The notes under the pieces: model-generated | Told to the model about the DNA's origin: nothing | The model's database searches: none | The model's input: only the letters and a program-made list of their open reading frames with translations | Assembly: GCA_016789755.1 (NCBI GenBank) | Contig: JAEUQG010000356.1 | Location: 1-64,000 of the forward strand | Source: Bryobacterales bacterium | GTDB taxonomy: Bacteria; Acidobacteriota; Terriglobia; Bryobacterales; Bryobacteraceae | Direction of reading: 5' to 3' | DNA length: 64,000 nt | Program-made: the position numbers and the translations under genes | In this document: positions 17,529-25,942 of the stretch, in pieces | How the letters are laid out: every line of letters starts with the position of its first letter | How positions within the stretch are numbered: the stretch's first letter is position 1

Positions 17529-18734
17529 ATGGTCTCTGCGCGTGCGCGTCTGCTCTTGCCGTTGACAGCGATGGCTCGTGGAGAGCCGTTGTCTTTTCGC
17601 ATCCAGCGGGAAATCCCGCTGCGACACGCGGGGCCCGACTTCTGCTGGTTTCATCCGCGTGTGGCGGCAATTCCGGGCGCAGGAAAGCAGGGAAAGCCCC
17701 GTATTGTCATGACGCTGTGCCGGCACCTGGATGCCGACGATCACTACTCCGGGCTGTGGTACATGGTCACGGACGATCTGGGCGTGACGTGGAAAGGCCC
17801 TTACGAAGTTGAGCACATGAAGGCGCGGCCGGAGACGGGGGGACTGCATTCGTCAGTCCACGATGTGACACCTGTATGGCATGGCAAGACAATGAGGGTG
17901 CTTGCCGTTGGAGGACGCACTCTCTATGACGCTGCCGGTAAACATGTCAGCGGCGAATTAGGAAAAGGCGGAACCGCCTACGCGGTCTACGACCCGAAGC
18001 CGGATCGGTGGTCGGCATGGAGTGCGCTGGAACTTCCCTCGGAGCGCATGTTTCAGAACTGCCGCAGTGCCTGCTCGCAACTACACGTCAAGCCGGACGG
18101 CACCGTGCTGGTTCCTGTTTACTACCAAAAGGTGGGGACGCCGTTCTGGGCAATCACGGTGCTGGAATGCCGCTTCGACGGCGTGCGAATGCGTTACGTG
18201 CGGCATGGAACCATCCTAGAGGAGGATACGGATCGAGGTCTGGCTGAACCCTCCATCATTTTTCACGGCGGACGCTACTTCCTCACGATTCGACATGACA
18301 AGAGAGCGTATGTTGCCGACAGCCGCGATGGATTGTTCTACCAGCCGATGAAGCCATGGCGCTTCGATGACGGGGCGGATCTTGGGAGCATAAACACGCA
18401 GCAGCATTGGGTAAGGCACACCGATGGGTTATTTCTCTGCTACACGTCCTTGCGCGCCGGCAACCGCAATATTGCCCGAGGCCGGGCGCCGATCTACATC
18501 GCGCGTGTCGATACGGACAAGCTTCACGTCCTGCGTTCGACGGAACAGGTGCTGATTCCGAACCGAGGATTGATGCTCGGGAACTTCGGTGCGGCGGAAG
18601 TTACACGCGATGAATCCTGGGTCACGGACGCGGAGTTCCTCTGGTACAGTCACGGCTACAAGCCGACTGAGCAGGGCGGCAATGGGAGCGTGTGGGTGGC
18701 CCGCGTCATGTGGCCGGCGCCGAACCGAGTGTGA
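17529..18734 (+). CDS. sialidase-superfamily (BNR/Asp-box-like) exported protein
   Basis: About 401 residues with a short leader (MVSARARLLLPLTAMARG). An Asp box (TDDLGVTW) near residue 85 and repeated beta strands with solvent-facing acids suggest a six-bladed sialidase-type propeller; LAEPSIIFHGGRYFLTIRHD and the late NFGAAEVTRDESWV look like active-site blade loops. Residues needed for a true exo-sialidase (the Arg triad and RIP motif) cannot be confirmed, so the substrate is left open; many acidobacterial relatives are annotated exo-alpha-sialidase. It stops 3 bp from the convergent VWA gene. Confidence 0.65.
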   Translation: MVSARARLLLPLTAMARGEPLSFRIQREIPLRHAGPDFCWFHPRVAAIPGAGKQGKPRIVMTLCRHLDADDHYSGLWYMVTDDLGVTWKGPYEVEHMKARPETGGLHSSVHDVTPVWHGKTMRVLAVGGRTLYDAAGKHVSGELGKGGTAYAVYDPKPDRWSAWSALELPSERMFQNCRSACSQLHVKPDGTVLVPVYYQKVGTPFWAITVLECRFDGVRMRYVRHGTILEEDTDRGLAEPSIIFHGGRYFLTIRHDKRAYVADSRDGLFYQPMKPWRFDDGADLGSINTQQHWVRHTDGLFLCYTSLRAGNRNIARGRAPIYIARVDTDKLHVLRSTEQVLIPNRGLMLGNFGAAEVTRDESWVTDAEFLWYSHGYKPTEQGGNGSVWVARVMWPAPNRV

Positions 18735-18737
18735 GAC

Positions 18738-19631
18738 TCATGGGGAAACGTATGCCCTTCGCGCCAGCACACGAGCTTGCGGATAGCGTTTTCGCGCACC
18801 GTCGCTCAACTCCACTACAATGCTCCGTTGTTGGCCGGAGAGGCCGCTTGCCGGCGCAAAGTGCAGGCTGTAGCGTTGCCGCATCCTCTCCAGCATGCGG
18901 CGAAAGTCCTCACCGATGTGGTTCGCCTTCAGGACCTCGCCTCCTGTTTCCCGCGCCAGTTCCTTCAGGTCCACGCCGAACAATCGCATCCGCAGATTCA
19001 TCGCTCCGTTGAGAAGCCGCGGTCCCTGGACTTGCAGCGAGTTCATCACGGCATCGGCCTCCCAGAGTTTTCGCAGGACATCCTGCTTGGGGTGGTACGA
19101 CTCGCTCTGTCCATCGGAGACCAGGAGTATCGCCCGGCGGCGGCGGGAGCGCGCCAGATTGAGGAACTCCGCCGCGGCATGCTGCAATGCTCCGTGGATG
19201 TCGGTTCCGCCACCGAAGCCGCGGCCGCAGATTTCGGCGATCGTACTGGCGACTTGGGCGCGGTCCTCGGTGAACGGGGCGGCGGTTACCGCGTGCCGGG
19301 TGAAACGGATGACGGCAACACGGTCCTCATTGCGGAGCGTATTGAGTGCCGCTCTTGCCGCCGCGTTGACCTGGCCGATCGCTTTATCCATGCTGCCGCT
19401 GGTATCGAGAATAAGAATCACGTCCAGCGGGTCCTGCTCCAAGCCGAAGTAGAGAATCTCGCGAGGTTCTCCGTTATCGCGCACGGAGAAATCGGTCTTT
19501 GCCAAGTTCCGCACGATGTTGCCGCGATGGATGACCTGCGCATCCACGCGGACGAGCGAAACGTCTGCGCGGAACACGGCATCCTGGCCGAACAGCGTGG
19601 CGCATGCCCAGAACAGGAGGAACAGGTTCAA
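18738..19631 (-). CDS. secreted VWA-domain protein (acidobacterial VWFA-related type)
   Basis: A 297-residue protein with a signal peptide (MNLFLLFWACATLFGQ). It opens with the short beta domain (VRVDAQVIHRGNIVRNLAKTDF) that marks the Acidobacteria-specific VWFA-related family (TIGR03436), then a von Willebrand A domain with intact MIDAS motif DTSGSMD near residue 75 and a downstream GGGTDIHGAL. It probably binds a protein ligand through a divalent cation outside the inner membrane; the partner is unknown. The start is a TTG at 19631 that overlaps the DUF1080 stop in a TTGA arrangement. Confidence 0.85.
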   Translation of the reverse strand: MNLFLLFWACATLFGQDAVFRADVSLVRVDAQVIHRGNIVRNLAKTDFSVRDNGEPREILYFGLEQDPLDVILILDTSGSMDKAIGQVNAAARAALNTLRNEDRVAVIRFTRHAVTAAPFTEDRAQVASTIAEICGRGFGGGTDIHGALQHAAAEFLNLARSRRRRAILLVSDGQSESYHPKQDVLRKLWEADAVMNSLQVQGPRLLNGAMNLRMRLFGVDLKELARETGGEVLKANHIGEDFRRMLERMRQRYSLHFAPASGLSGQQRSIVVELSDGARKRYPQARVLARRAYVSP

Positions 19632-20233
19632 TCCGGCAATACCTTCACCAGCAAGTTTTTGAACTCCATTTGTAACGGCGGTCCGCCGTGCAGTTGCAAG
19701 GCGATGAATCCTGAATCTTCTACCGGCTCATTTTCCACCCATTCCGCGCTCTTGACGCCGTTCAGTTCGAGGGTGATGCGATTGCCCCGAGCGGTGATCG
19801 TATATTCATTCCAATCGGACTTCCTGAGCGTGGCCAAGGCGGCTCCACTCGCGTTCACCAACACTTTCTTGCGCCGCGACTCATCGTACAAGCATCCCCA
19901 ATACTGCTGGCCCATGTCGGCCTGGTAGCCGATGACCTCATGAGAGCCTTCCATCGGCTTGCTGCGGAACTGAATACCGGAATTCGCCTTGCCCGTCTCA
20001 TCCGTCATGCGGAAGGTGACTTTCAGTACGAAATTCCTGTAGTGTTTCTTGGTACGGAGAAAATCGTTGTATTTGAGTCCCGGAGACTTGCCGATGATCA
20101 CGCCCGCTTCGACGCGCCACAGCCCCGGCGTATCCACAATCCAGTCGTTGAGATTCTTTCCGTTGAACAACGGGCGGAATCCGTCCTGGGCAAACGCCGC
20201 AGAGGCGCATATCAGCAACAGGGCAAGTCTCAT
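19628..20233 (-). CDS. DUF1080 family protein (3-keto-disaccharide hydrolase-like)
   Basis: About 201 residues with a signal peptide (MRLALLLICASAAFAQ). FRPLFNGKNLNDWIVDT and WRVEAGVIIGK are the classic DUF1080 (PF06439) opening, with a jelly-roll, LamG-like fold to the end (GGPPLQMEFKNLLVKVL). Some members hydrolyse 3-keto-glycosides; most are uncharacterised secreted proteins. It sits in one operon with the VWA gene. Its ATG shares the CATG at 20231-20234 with the start of the divergent propeller gene, and a TACAAT lies 7 nt upstream of the ATG. Confidence 0.85.
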   Translation of the reverse strand: MRLALLLICASAAFAQDGFRPLFNGKNLNDWIVDTPGLWRVEAGVIIGKSPGLKYNDFLRTKKHYRNFVLKVTFRMTDETGKANSGIQFRSKPMEGSHEVIGYQADMGQQYWGCLYDESRRKKVLVNASGAALATLRKSDWNEYTITARGNRITLELNGVKSAEWVENEPVEDSGFIALQLHGGPPLQMEFKNLLVKVLPD

Positions 20234-21416
20234 GATCCTGATTGTATGCGCGGCTGTGTGTTCGATGCAGGCGCAGGATTGGCCGCAATTGCGCGGACCC
20301 AACCGCGATGGAAGCTACGCCGGTCCAGGCCGCGTTCCCGTGGCGCAGCTTTGGAAGAAGGGCATCGGTCAGGGATTTGCCGCGCCGTCGGTTGCGCAGG
20401 GCAAACTGATCGTCTTTCACCGGGATGGCAACAAAGAACTGGTAGAGGCGTGGAATCCCGCCAATGGGGCAAAGATCTGGAGCTACGGCTATGCCACCGC
20501 CTACCGCGACGATTTCGGGTTCGATGAAGGACCCCGTGCTGCTCCCACGATCGACAACGGCAAGGTCTACACATTCGGGGCCGAGGGCCAGTTGCATTGC
20601 GTGAATCTGGCTGATGGAAAGAGGATCTGGAGCGAAGATACGCACCGGCGCTTCCGTGTGCGGAAAGGTTACTTCGGAGCGGCCAGCGCGCCCATCGTGG
20701 AAAACGGGAAGGTGTTGGTGAACATCGGTGGGCCTGAGGCAGGCATTGTGGCCTTCGATGCGCAGACGGGCAAACCTGCCTATCAGATTACAAGCGACGA
20801 AGCGGGGTATTCGTCGCCCGTTGCGGCCATGGTGGGCGGCCTTCGCCGCGTGCTGTTTCTGACACGCGCCGGACTGGTGGATGTGGATGCGGCTGAGGGC
20901 AAGGCGCGGCATCAGATGCCATGGCGGTCGCGCTCGCAAGCTTCCGTGAATGCGGCGATGCCGGTGGCGGCGGGCGACACGGTATTTCTTTCGGCCAGTT
21001 ACGGCACCGGTGCGATCGCGCTGGACGTAAAGGGCGGGTCCTACACAAAGCTCTGGTCGAACGACGATTCGCTGTCCTGCCACTATGCAACGCCGGTGCA
21101 CGTCAATGGAGTCCTGTACGGGTTCCATGGGCGGCAGGAGGAAGGGCAGGAATTCCGTGCCGTTGAGCTTCGCACGGGCAAGGTCCTCTGGAGCACCGGG
21201 GGGCTGAGAGCCGGCACGGTTACCCTTGCCGGCGACACACTGCTGGTACTGCGAGAGAATGGTGAGTTGATCACTGCCAAGGCCGATCCCAAACAGTTCC
21301 GGCCGGCCGGCAAATACCAACTGCTGGACGGAGTGGTGCGAGCCTATCCCGCAATCGCCGATGGCCGGCTCATCCTACGGAACGAGACGCACATGACTGC
21401 GTACCGCCTGCAATGA
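20232..21416 (+). CDS. PQQ-like beta-propeller repeat protein, secreted
   Basis: About 394 residues: signal peptide (MILIVCAAVCSMQAQ), the WPQLRGPNRDG motif and successive blades such as KGKVYTFGAEGQLHCVNLADGKRIW. It resembles the propeller at 4066-5145 but is diverged. No catalytic or haem motif is visible. The next gene, a Gfo/Idh/MocA oxidoreductase, overlaps its stop by 4 nt (ATGA), which suggests a role in sugar metabolism for the pair. Start chosen at the ATG opening the signal peptide; that ATG overlaps the DUF1080 ATG on the other strand. Confidence 0.85.
   Translation: MILIVCAAVCSMQAQDWPQLRGPNRDGSYAGPGRVPVAQLWKKGIGQGFAAPSVAQGKLIVFHRDGNKELVEAWNPANGAKIWSYGYATAYRDDFGFDEGPRAAPTIDNGKVYTFGAEGQLHCVNLADGKRIWSEDTHRRFRVRKGYFGAASAPIVENGKVLVNIGGPEAGIVAFDAQTGKPAYQITSDEAGYSSPVAAMVGGLRRVLFLTRAGLVDVDAAEGKARHQMPWRSRSQASVNAAMPVAAGDTVFLSASYGTGAIALDVKGGSYTKLWSNDDSLSCHYATPVHVNGVLYGFHGRQEEGQEFRAVELRTGKVLWSTGGLRAGTVTLAGDTLLVLRENGELITAKADPKQFRPAGKYQLLDGVVRAYPAIADGRLILRNETHMTAYRLQ
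20241..20246 (-). promoter_or_regulatory. -10 element of the DUF1080 gene
   Basis: TACAAT on the minus strand, 7 nt before the DUF1080 ATG. It lies inside the first codons of the divergent propeller gene, so polymerase initiating here must cross the other gene's start region. Confidence 0.35.
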
Positions 21417-22420
21417 ATCCACCTCAACGCCTACGTGGCGCACTCATCGGCTGCGGCTATTTTGCCCGCATCCACATGGAGGCATGGCAGCGGCTGCGGG
21501 ATCTTGCTTCGATCGAAGCCTGCTGTGACATCGAGCCGGAAAGGGCATCGAGCTTCGGCGGCGCGCACGGCATTGCACGCAGCTACGACGATTACCGCCG
21601 CATGCTGTTGCGGGAGAAACCGGATTTCGTAGATATCGTGACTCGGCCGGACACTCACTTCGAGATTGCCGCCGCGGCGGCGGACCTGGGGATCCCAATC
21701 CTCTGCCAGAAGCCTCTTGCGCCGGCATTGGAAGGCGCGGAGCAGATGGTGGAATATTGCGAGGCGCGGGGTGTGCGGCTGATGGCAAACGAGAACTGGC
21801 GCTGGCAAGCCTGGTTTCGGGAATTGAAGGCCTTGCTTGGCAGCGGGGTGATCGGCAAACCTTTTTACTTTGCGTTGCGCCATCGTGTACCCGACGGCGT
21901 TGGGGAGCACCCCTATGCACGCCAGCCGTACTTCGTCGAGATGCCTCGATTGCTATTGATCGAAACGATGATTCACTTCATCGATACGGCACGTTTCCTG
22001 CTTGGCGATCTGGCGTTGCACAGCGCGATTCTGCGGCGCGTCAATCCGCATGTGAGAGGCGAGGATGTCGTGCTGCTCACGTTCGAGGGCGATGGATTGG
22101 CCGGGATGATTGACGGGAACCGGCTCAGTCCGGCAGAGCAGGAAGGGCCTGTCATGGGGGATATGCGTATCGAAGGCGACGCGGGGACGCTCTCGCTCGA
22201 CGGAGGCGGGCGCATCTACATTCGTCCGGTGGATGGGCCTATGCGCGAGCACTCCTACGCTCTGCCTGTTGCCGGCTACCGGGGAGACAGCGCGTACCAG
22301 ACGCTGCGGCACTTCGTCGAGTGCCTTCACTCGGGGCGGGAGTTTGAGACATCGGGCCGCGAGTATCTCAAGACCACTCGGCTTGTTTTCGAGGCCTACG
22401 ACAAGGCCGGCTGGCTATGA
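21413..22420 (+). CDS. Gfo/Idh/MocA family NAD(P)-dependent oxidoreductase
   Basis: A 335-residue cytoplasmic protein. N-terminal Rossmann fold with ALIGCGYFARIHMEAW, a CQKPLA motif matching the EKP signature (Glu replaced by Gln), then the C-terminal beta-sheet domain with ETMIHFIDTARFLLGD placing the catalytic His. Typical substrates are inositols, sugars or 3-keto-glycosides. Its last 6 nt overlap the convergent DUF302 gene. Confidence 0.9.
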   Translation: MNPPQRLRGALIGCGYFARIHMEAWQRLRDLASIEACCDIEPERASSFGGAHGIARSYDDYRRMLLREKPDFVDIVTRPDTHFEIAAAAADLGIPILCQKPLAPALEGAEQMVEYCEARGVRLMANENWRWQAWFRELKALLGSGVIGKPFYFALRHRVPDGVGEHPYARQPYFVEMPRLLLIETMIHFIDTARFLLGDLALHSAILRRVNPHVRGEDVVLLTFEGDGLAGMIDGNRLSPAEQEGPVMGDMRIEGDAGTLSLDGGGRIYIRPVDGPMREHSYALPVAGYRGDSAYQTLRHFVECLHSGREFETSGREYLKTTRLVFEAYDKAGWL

Positions 22421-22795
22421 GGCATCGCGCATCATTGCCACCACGACATCTTCCACCTCTCGGGCCACCGATTCCAACGCTGACGAATCGAAGAGTTTCA
22501 TCAGTGCGGTGGGGAGAATGGTCGCCAGGTGGATTCCGTCTGCCGCTTCGTACACTGAGATCCGGCAGGGCAGGGCGGCGGAGAGCGCTCCGTCGGATTC
22601 CAACACCTGTTTGGCCTTGTGCGGGTTGCAGACCTCGTAGACCAGACAAGGGGTAGCGAGATCGACTCCTTTATTTCGCATGGTTTGCTGGAGATCGTGC
22701 ACCGCGATCACTCCGAACTGATGTTTTGTGGCGGACTGGCGGAGCGCCTCGTCGATTTCAGCAATGGTCCTCGCCGAGCGCAGTTGAAAAATCAT
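22415..22795 (-). CDS. DUF302 family protein
   Basis: About 126 residues of the DUF302 (COG3439) alpha/beta fold, with GVIAVHDLQQTMRNKG and YEVCNPHKAKQVLESD typical of the family. One Cys is present in EVCNP. Members are often found with sulfur or redox genes but have no assigned reaction. The ATG at 22795 has GGAGG 8 nt upstream and was preferred; an ATG at 22816 and a GTG at 22822 are alternatives. It is divergent from a DUF2892-cytochrome peroxidase pair. Confidence 0.85.
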   Translation of the reverse strand: MIFQLRSARTIAEIDEALRQSATKHQFGVIAVHDLQQTMRNKGVDLATPCLVYEVCNPHKAKQVLESDGALSAALPCRISVYEAADGIHLATILPTALMKLFDSSALESVAREVEDVVVAMMRDAS

Positions 22796-22866
22796 CGTGG
22801 ATTCCTCCGCTCCCATTGTCACTCCCAGCGCCGTTCTGCATCTATCCTTCCGAAGGAGCGAATGCA

Positions 22867-23073
22867 GTGACGATTGACCGATATCTTCGACTGATTGCGG
22901 GTTTGTTTGTGATGGCGTCGGTGGCCCTGGGCCATTGGGTGGACCCGCGCTGGTTTCTCCTTACGGGGTTCGTTGGTTTGAACCTCTTCCAATCCGCTCT
23001 TACAAACTGGTGTCCGATGATCACCATCCTGAAGAAGCTTGGGGTTCCGGCGACGGCGGGAGGGTGCGCATGA
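22867..23073 (+). CDS. DUF2892 small membrane protein
   Basis: A 68-residue protein with two transmembrane helices: DRYLRLIAGLFVMASVALG and FLLTGFVGLNLFQSALTNW, then CPMITILKKLGV. This matches DUF2892 (YgaP membrane-domain-like), often fused to rhodanese domains. The single Cys after helix two is the conserved position. Start is GTG at 22867 with AAGGAG upstream. Its stop overlaps the cytochrome c peroxidase ATG by 4 nt. Confidence 0.85.
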   Translation: MTIDRYLRLIAGLFVMASVALGHWVDPRWFLLTGFVGLNLFQSALTNWCPMITILKKLGVPATAGGCA

Positions 23074-24113
23074 AGATGCTTGCCGCGGCGGCGATTGCCG
23101 TGGCGCTTCCTGCCATGGCGCAGGATTCCTTGCTGCGGCAGGCACAAGCGGCGTTCCGTCCCATTCCGGCCACCGCACCGGCGCTTCGGTCAAACCTGTC
23201 GAACCCGGCCAAATTGGAACTGGGGAAGATGCTGTTCTTCGATCCGCGTCTCTCTTCGAGTTGGCTCATCAGTTGCAACACCTGCCATAATGTCGGCCTG
23301 GGTGGCGTTGATCTGCTGGAAACCTCGATCGGCCATGGGTGGCAAAAGGGGCCGCGAAACAGCCCGACGGTTCTTAATGCCGTGTTCAACATGGCGCAGT
23401 TCTGGGACGGACGAGCGAAGGATTTGAAGGAACAGGCGATGGGGCCTGTGCAGGCCGCCGTGGAGATGAACAGCACTCCGGCGCGCACGGTGAAAACGCT
23501 GAAGAGCATTCCTCAATACGTATCGCAGTTCCGCAAGGCGTTTCCGGGCGAATCCGATCCAGTCAGCTTCGAGAACATGGCTCGGGCCATTGAGGTTTTC
23601 GAGGCGAGTCTCATCACTCCCGATTCCGCCTTCGACAAATATCTGCGCGGCGAGCCAGCGGCTTTGAACGCACAGCAGAAGGAGGGTTTGGAGGCGTTCA
23701 TGTCGAAAGGTTGCCGCAGTTGTCATGGCGGTGTAAATCTCGGGGGACAAGGCTACTTTCCTTTTGGCGTTGTGGCAAAGCCGGGCGCAGAGGTGCTGCC
23801 GCCGGGTGACAAGGGCCGTTTCGCGGTCACCAAGACTGCCAGCGATGAGTACGTGTTCAAGTCGCCCTCGCTTCGCAATATCGCTCTCACCGGGCCGTAT
23901 TTCCATTCCGGCAAGGTATGGGATTTGAGGCAAGCGGTGGGTATTATGGGCTCGTCGCAACTTGGTGCAACGCTGACGGAGAAGGAAACTGACGCTATTG
24001 TTGCGTTCCTGCAAACCTTGACGGGGCGTCAGCCGGAAGTGACGCATCCGGTCTTGCCGCCGCACACGAAAGAGACGCCGTTGCCCGATTCGGGCGTCAG
24101 AGGCCAGGAGTAA
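23070..24113 (+). CDS. di-haem cytochrome c peroxidase (MauG/CCP family)
   Basis: A 347-residue periplasmic protein with signal peptide (MKMLAAAAIAVALPAMAQ). Two c-haem sites are visible: CNTCH at 69-73 and CRSCH at 215-219. LGKMLFFDPRLS, PTVLNAVFN, FWDGRA and the late PSLRNIALTGPYFHSG are standard CCP motifs. It would reduce peroxide with electrons from a small cytochrome c or act as a MauG-like oxidase. The Lys/Pro-rich tail after TGRQPE is not conserved. Operon with the DUF2892 gene. Confidence 0.92.
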   Translation: MKMLAAAAIAVALPAMAQDSLLRQAQAAFRPIPATAPALRSNLSNPAKLELGKMLFFDPRLSSSWLISCNTCHNVGLGGVDLLETSIGHGWQKGPRNSPTVLNAVFNMAQFWDGRAKDLKEQAMGPVQAAVEMNSTPARTVKTLKSIPQYVSQFRKAFPGESDPVSFENMARAIEVFEASLITPDSAFDKYLRGEPAALNAQQKEGLEAFMSKGCRSCHGGVNLGGQGYFPFGVVAKPGAEVLPPGDKGRFAVTKTASDEYVFKSPSLRNIALTGPYFHSGKVWDLRQAVGIMGSSQLGATLTEKETDAIVAFLQTLTGRQPEVTHPVLPPHTKETPLPDSGVRGQE

Positions 24114-24140
24114 GGAGGACGGACCAGTCGCGGTGTGCCG

Positions 24141-25508
24141 TCAGGGGCGCGTGCCGAAACGGTAGAGCGCCTGATCGGTACGGATGTAGATGCTCCCTTC
24201 GCTCAGCGCGGGAGTAGCGTAAATGGACTCGCCGATATCGTTGACCTGCAGGATTTCCCAGTCGGCGGCAGAACGCAAGACAGAGACTTTGCCGTCTTCG
24301 GAACCGAAATAAACGCGTCCTTCGGCGGAGACGGGAGAAGAGGAATAGCCGCTGATGGCTCCTGTGAGCCGCGCAGTTTTGTGCACCTTGCCGGAGGCGC
24401 TGTCATAGGAGGTGAGGATGCCTCCGTTCTTGACCACGTAGAGGATATCGCCGACCAGGATTGAGGTGGGGATGACGCCGTTGAATCCTTTGTCCACGCG
24501 CCATACTTCGGTGGCTTCAACGCCTGTTGCAGTGCGCTCCAACCGGAGGGCGGTGAGAGCAGTGGGGCCGCCGACTTCGCGCTGCTTCTGATCCCATTCG
24601 TCTTCGGTGATGATCATGTCGCGATTGCCGGAGAATTTCGCGATGCCGTGGAGGAACGGGTCGTCCGCATATTCGTCCTGGGTGAGTTTGCCGTCGCCAT
24701 TCCTGTCCAGTTTCGCGGTGCGGGTTGAGAAGGGAGCGGGCGTGTCGCCTCCATAACCGAATACGTAGAGCATGTTGCCGCGAAGGATGGGGCTGCCGAC
24801 GACCGCAGTGCCCAAATTGCGAAGGGTGGCGATACGCTTCCCGGATTTGTTGTAGGCTCCGAATTGGCCTCTGCTGACAGTGAGGATAAGTGGCTCAGAG
24901 GCGGTGAAGGTGAGAGGCGTGCCCCAGCCTTCGGATTCCTCACGGCCGGTTTTCCAGCGGATCTCGCCATTGGCGCGGTCGAAGGCGGCTATGTAGGAAT
25001 CCTGCAGTTGATCGGCGACGAAGACGACGTGATTGCCGGATATCACAGGCGAAGCGCCGAGACCCATGGAGTTATGGAAAGGGCCGAGGGGGACACGCCA
25101 GCGCTCGCGGCCGGCGTTGTCGTAGGCGACCATGCCGTAGTCCTTGAAGAACGAGTACACGTTCTCGCCGTCGGTGACTGGGGTGATCGCGGCAGGGTGG
25201 TTCAGGCGATTGTGGATTTCGGTGCGGGCGCGGGGGACCGATTTCTCCCAGACACGTTTGCCCGTGGCGCGTTCAAAACATTCGGTATAGAGCTTGTTTT
25301 CGTCGTAGGACGTAAGGAAGATGTGCTTCGCGGTAAGTACGGGCGAGGACTTGCCGGGCCGGACCGGGGTACGCCACACGAGGTTCTTCGACGGGCCGAA
25401 TTCGACCGGGTAGCCGGTGTCCGCGGCGATGCCGGAGCCGTTGGGGCCGCGGAACCGCGTCCAGTCTTCCGCCAACAGGTTGGCGGCTAGAAACAGCAGG
25501 AAGTACAT
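24141..25508 (-). CDS. PQQ-like beta-propeller protein with embedded EF-hand loop
   Basis: About 455 residues: signal peptide (MYFLLFLAANLLAE), DWTRFRGPNGSG, then propeller blades. Between blades near residues 280-320 lies an insert with a complete EF-hand loop, DRNGDGKLTQDEY, followed by a second acidic stretch, so Ca2+ binding is likely. This layout is common in Planctomycetes and some Acidobacteria. Its ATG lies 5 nt after the stop of the upstream ABM-fold gene. No enzyme residues are recognisable. Confidence 0.85.
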   Translation of the reverse strand: MYFLLFLAANLLAEDWTRFRGPNGSGIAADTGYPVEFGPSKNLVWRTPVRPGKSSPVLTAKHIFLTSYDENKLYTECFERATGKRVWEKSVPRARTEIHNRLNHPAAITPVTDGENVYSFFKDYGMVAYDNAGRERWRVPLGPFHNSMGLGASPVISGNHVVFVADQLQDSYIAAFDRANGEIRWKTGREESEGWGTPLTFTASEPLILTVSRGQFGAYNKSGKRIATLRNLGTAVVGSPILRGNMLYVFGYGGDTPAPFSTRTAKLDRNGDGKLTQDEYADDPFLHGIAKFSGNRDMIITEDEWDQKQREVGGPTALTALRLERTATGVEATEVWRVDKGFNGVIPTSILVGDILYVVKNGGILTSYDSASGKVHKTARLTGAISGYSSSPVSAEGRVYFGSEDGKVSVLRSAADWEILQVNDIGESIYATPALSEGSIYIRTDQALYRFGTRP

Positions 25509-25513
25509 TCCGG

Positions 25514-25897
25514 CTATTGTATGTCGTAAAGGGCGGCGGAAAATTTCTTGCCGGTGAGGCATTGCTCGATGGCGGGCCAAGCACGCTGGTGATCGTCGTT
25601 GGCGACCCACGCGAGGCGCTGCTCTTCGGTTTGGAAGCTGATAAGCAAACGCCATTTCGATTTGGGGGCGTCGCCGGCCGGGGTGCTGCGCAGTTTGAGC
25701 AGTTTCACGTCCACGAATCCGGCCTGCTTGCCGATGGTGGGGCGGAAGACCGTTTTGAAGTTCTTGATAAGGTCGGCTTCCTTTGCCGGATTGACCTCGA
25801 GTTCTACGTGCAATTGGATGGGCTCTGCCATGGCGCTGTCTCCGTGTGTGGCCACCGTAGCGGCGGCGATAACCTGCAGGGATGTTCTGCGGTTCAT
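25514..25897 (-). CDS. exported small protein, probable ABM/dimeric alpha-beta barrel fold
   Basis: 127 residues. A Tat-like leader (MNRRTSLQVIAAATVATHG) precedes IQLHVELEVNPAKEADLIKNF, the ferredoxin-like opening of antibiotic-biosynthesis-monooxygenase-type proteins, and a second half with WRLLISFQTEEQRLAWV. No cofactor-binding residue is evident; many members act without a metal or flavin. Operon with the propeller gene downstream. A second ABM-type protein lies at 57244. Confidence 0.65.
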   Translation of the reverse strand: MNRRTSLQVIAAATVATHGDSAMAEPIQLHVELEVNPAKEADLIKNFKTVFRPTIGKQAGFVDVKLLKLRSTPAGDAPKSKWRLLISFQTEEQRLAWVANDDHQRAWPAIEQCLTGKKFSAALYDIQ

Positions 25898-25906
25898 AAG
25901 TTTTCG

Positions 25907-25927
25907 ATTGTATCAGGTGGGTACAAT
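25907..25927. promoter_or_regulatory. inverted repeat ATTGTA-N9-TACAAT between divergent operons
   Basis: ATTGTA (25907-25912) and TACAAT (25922-25927) are perfect inverted copies 9 bp apart in the 45 bp gap between the ABM/propeller operon and the GH88/sulfatase operon. Each half reads as TACAAT, a good -10 hexamer, on the strand leading away from the centre: 9 nt before the minus-strand ATG and 15 nt before the plus-strand ATG. It may be a pair of face-away -10 elements, an operator, or both. Confidence 0.45.
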
Positions 25928-25942
25928 AGGAATTCACTCCAC

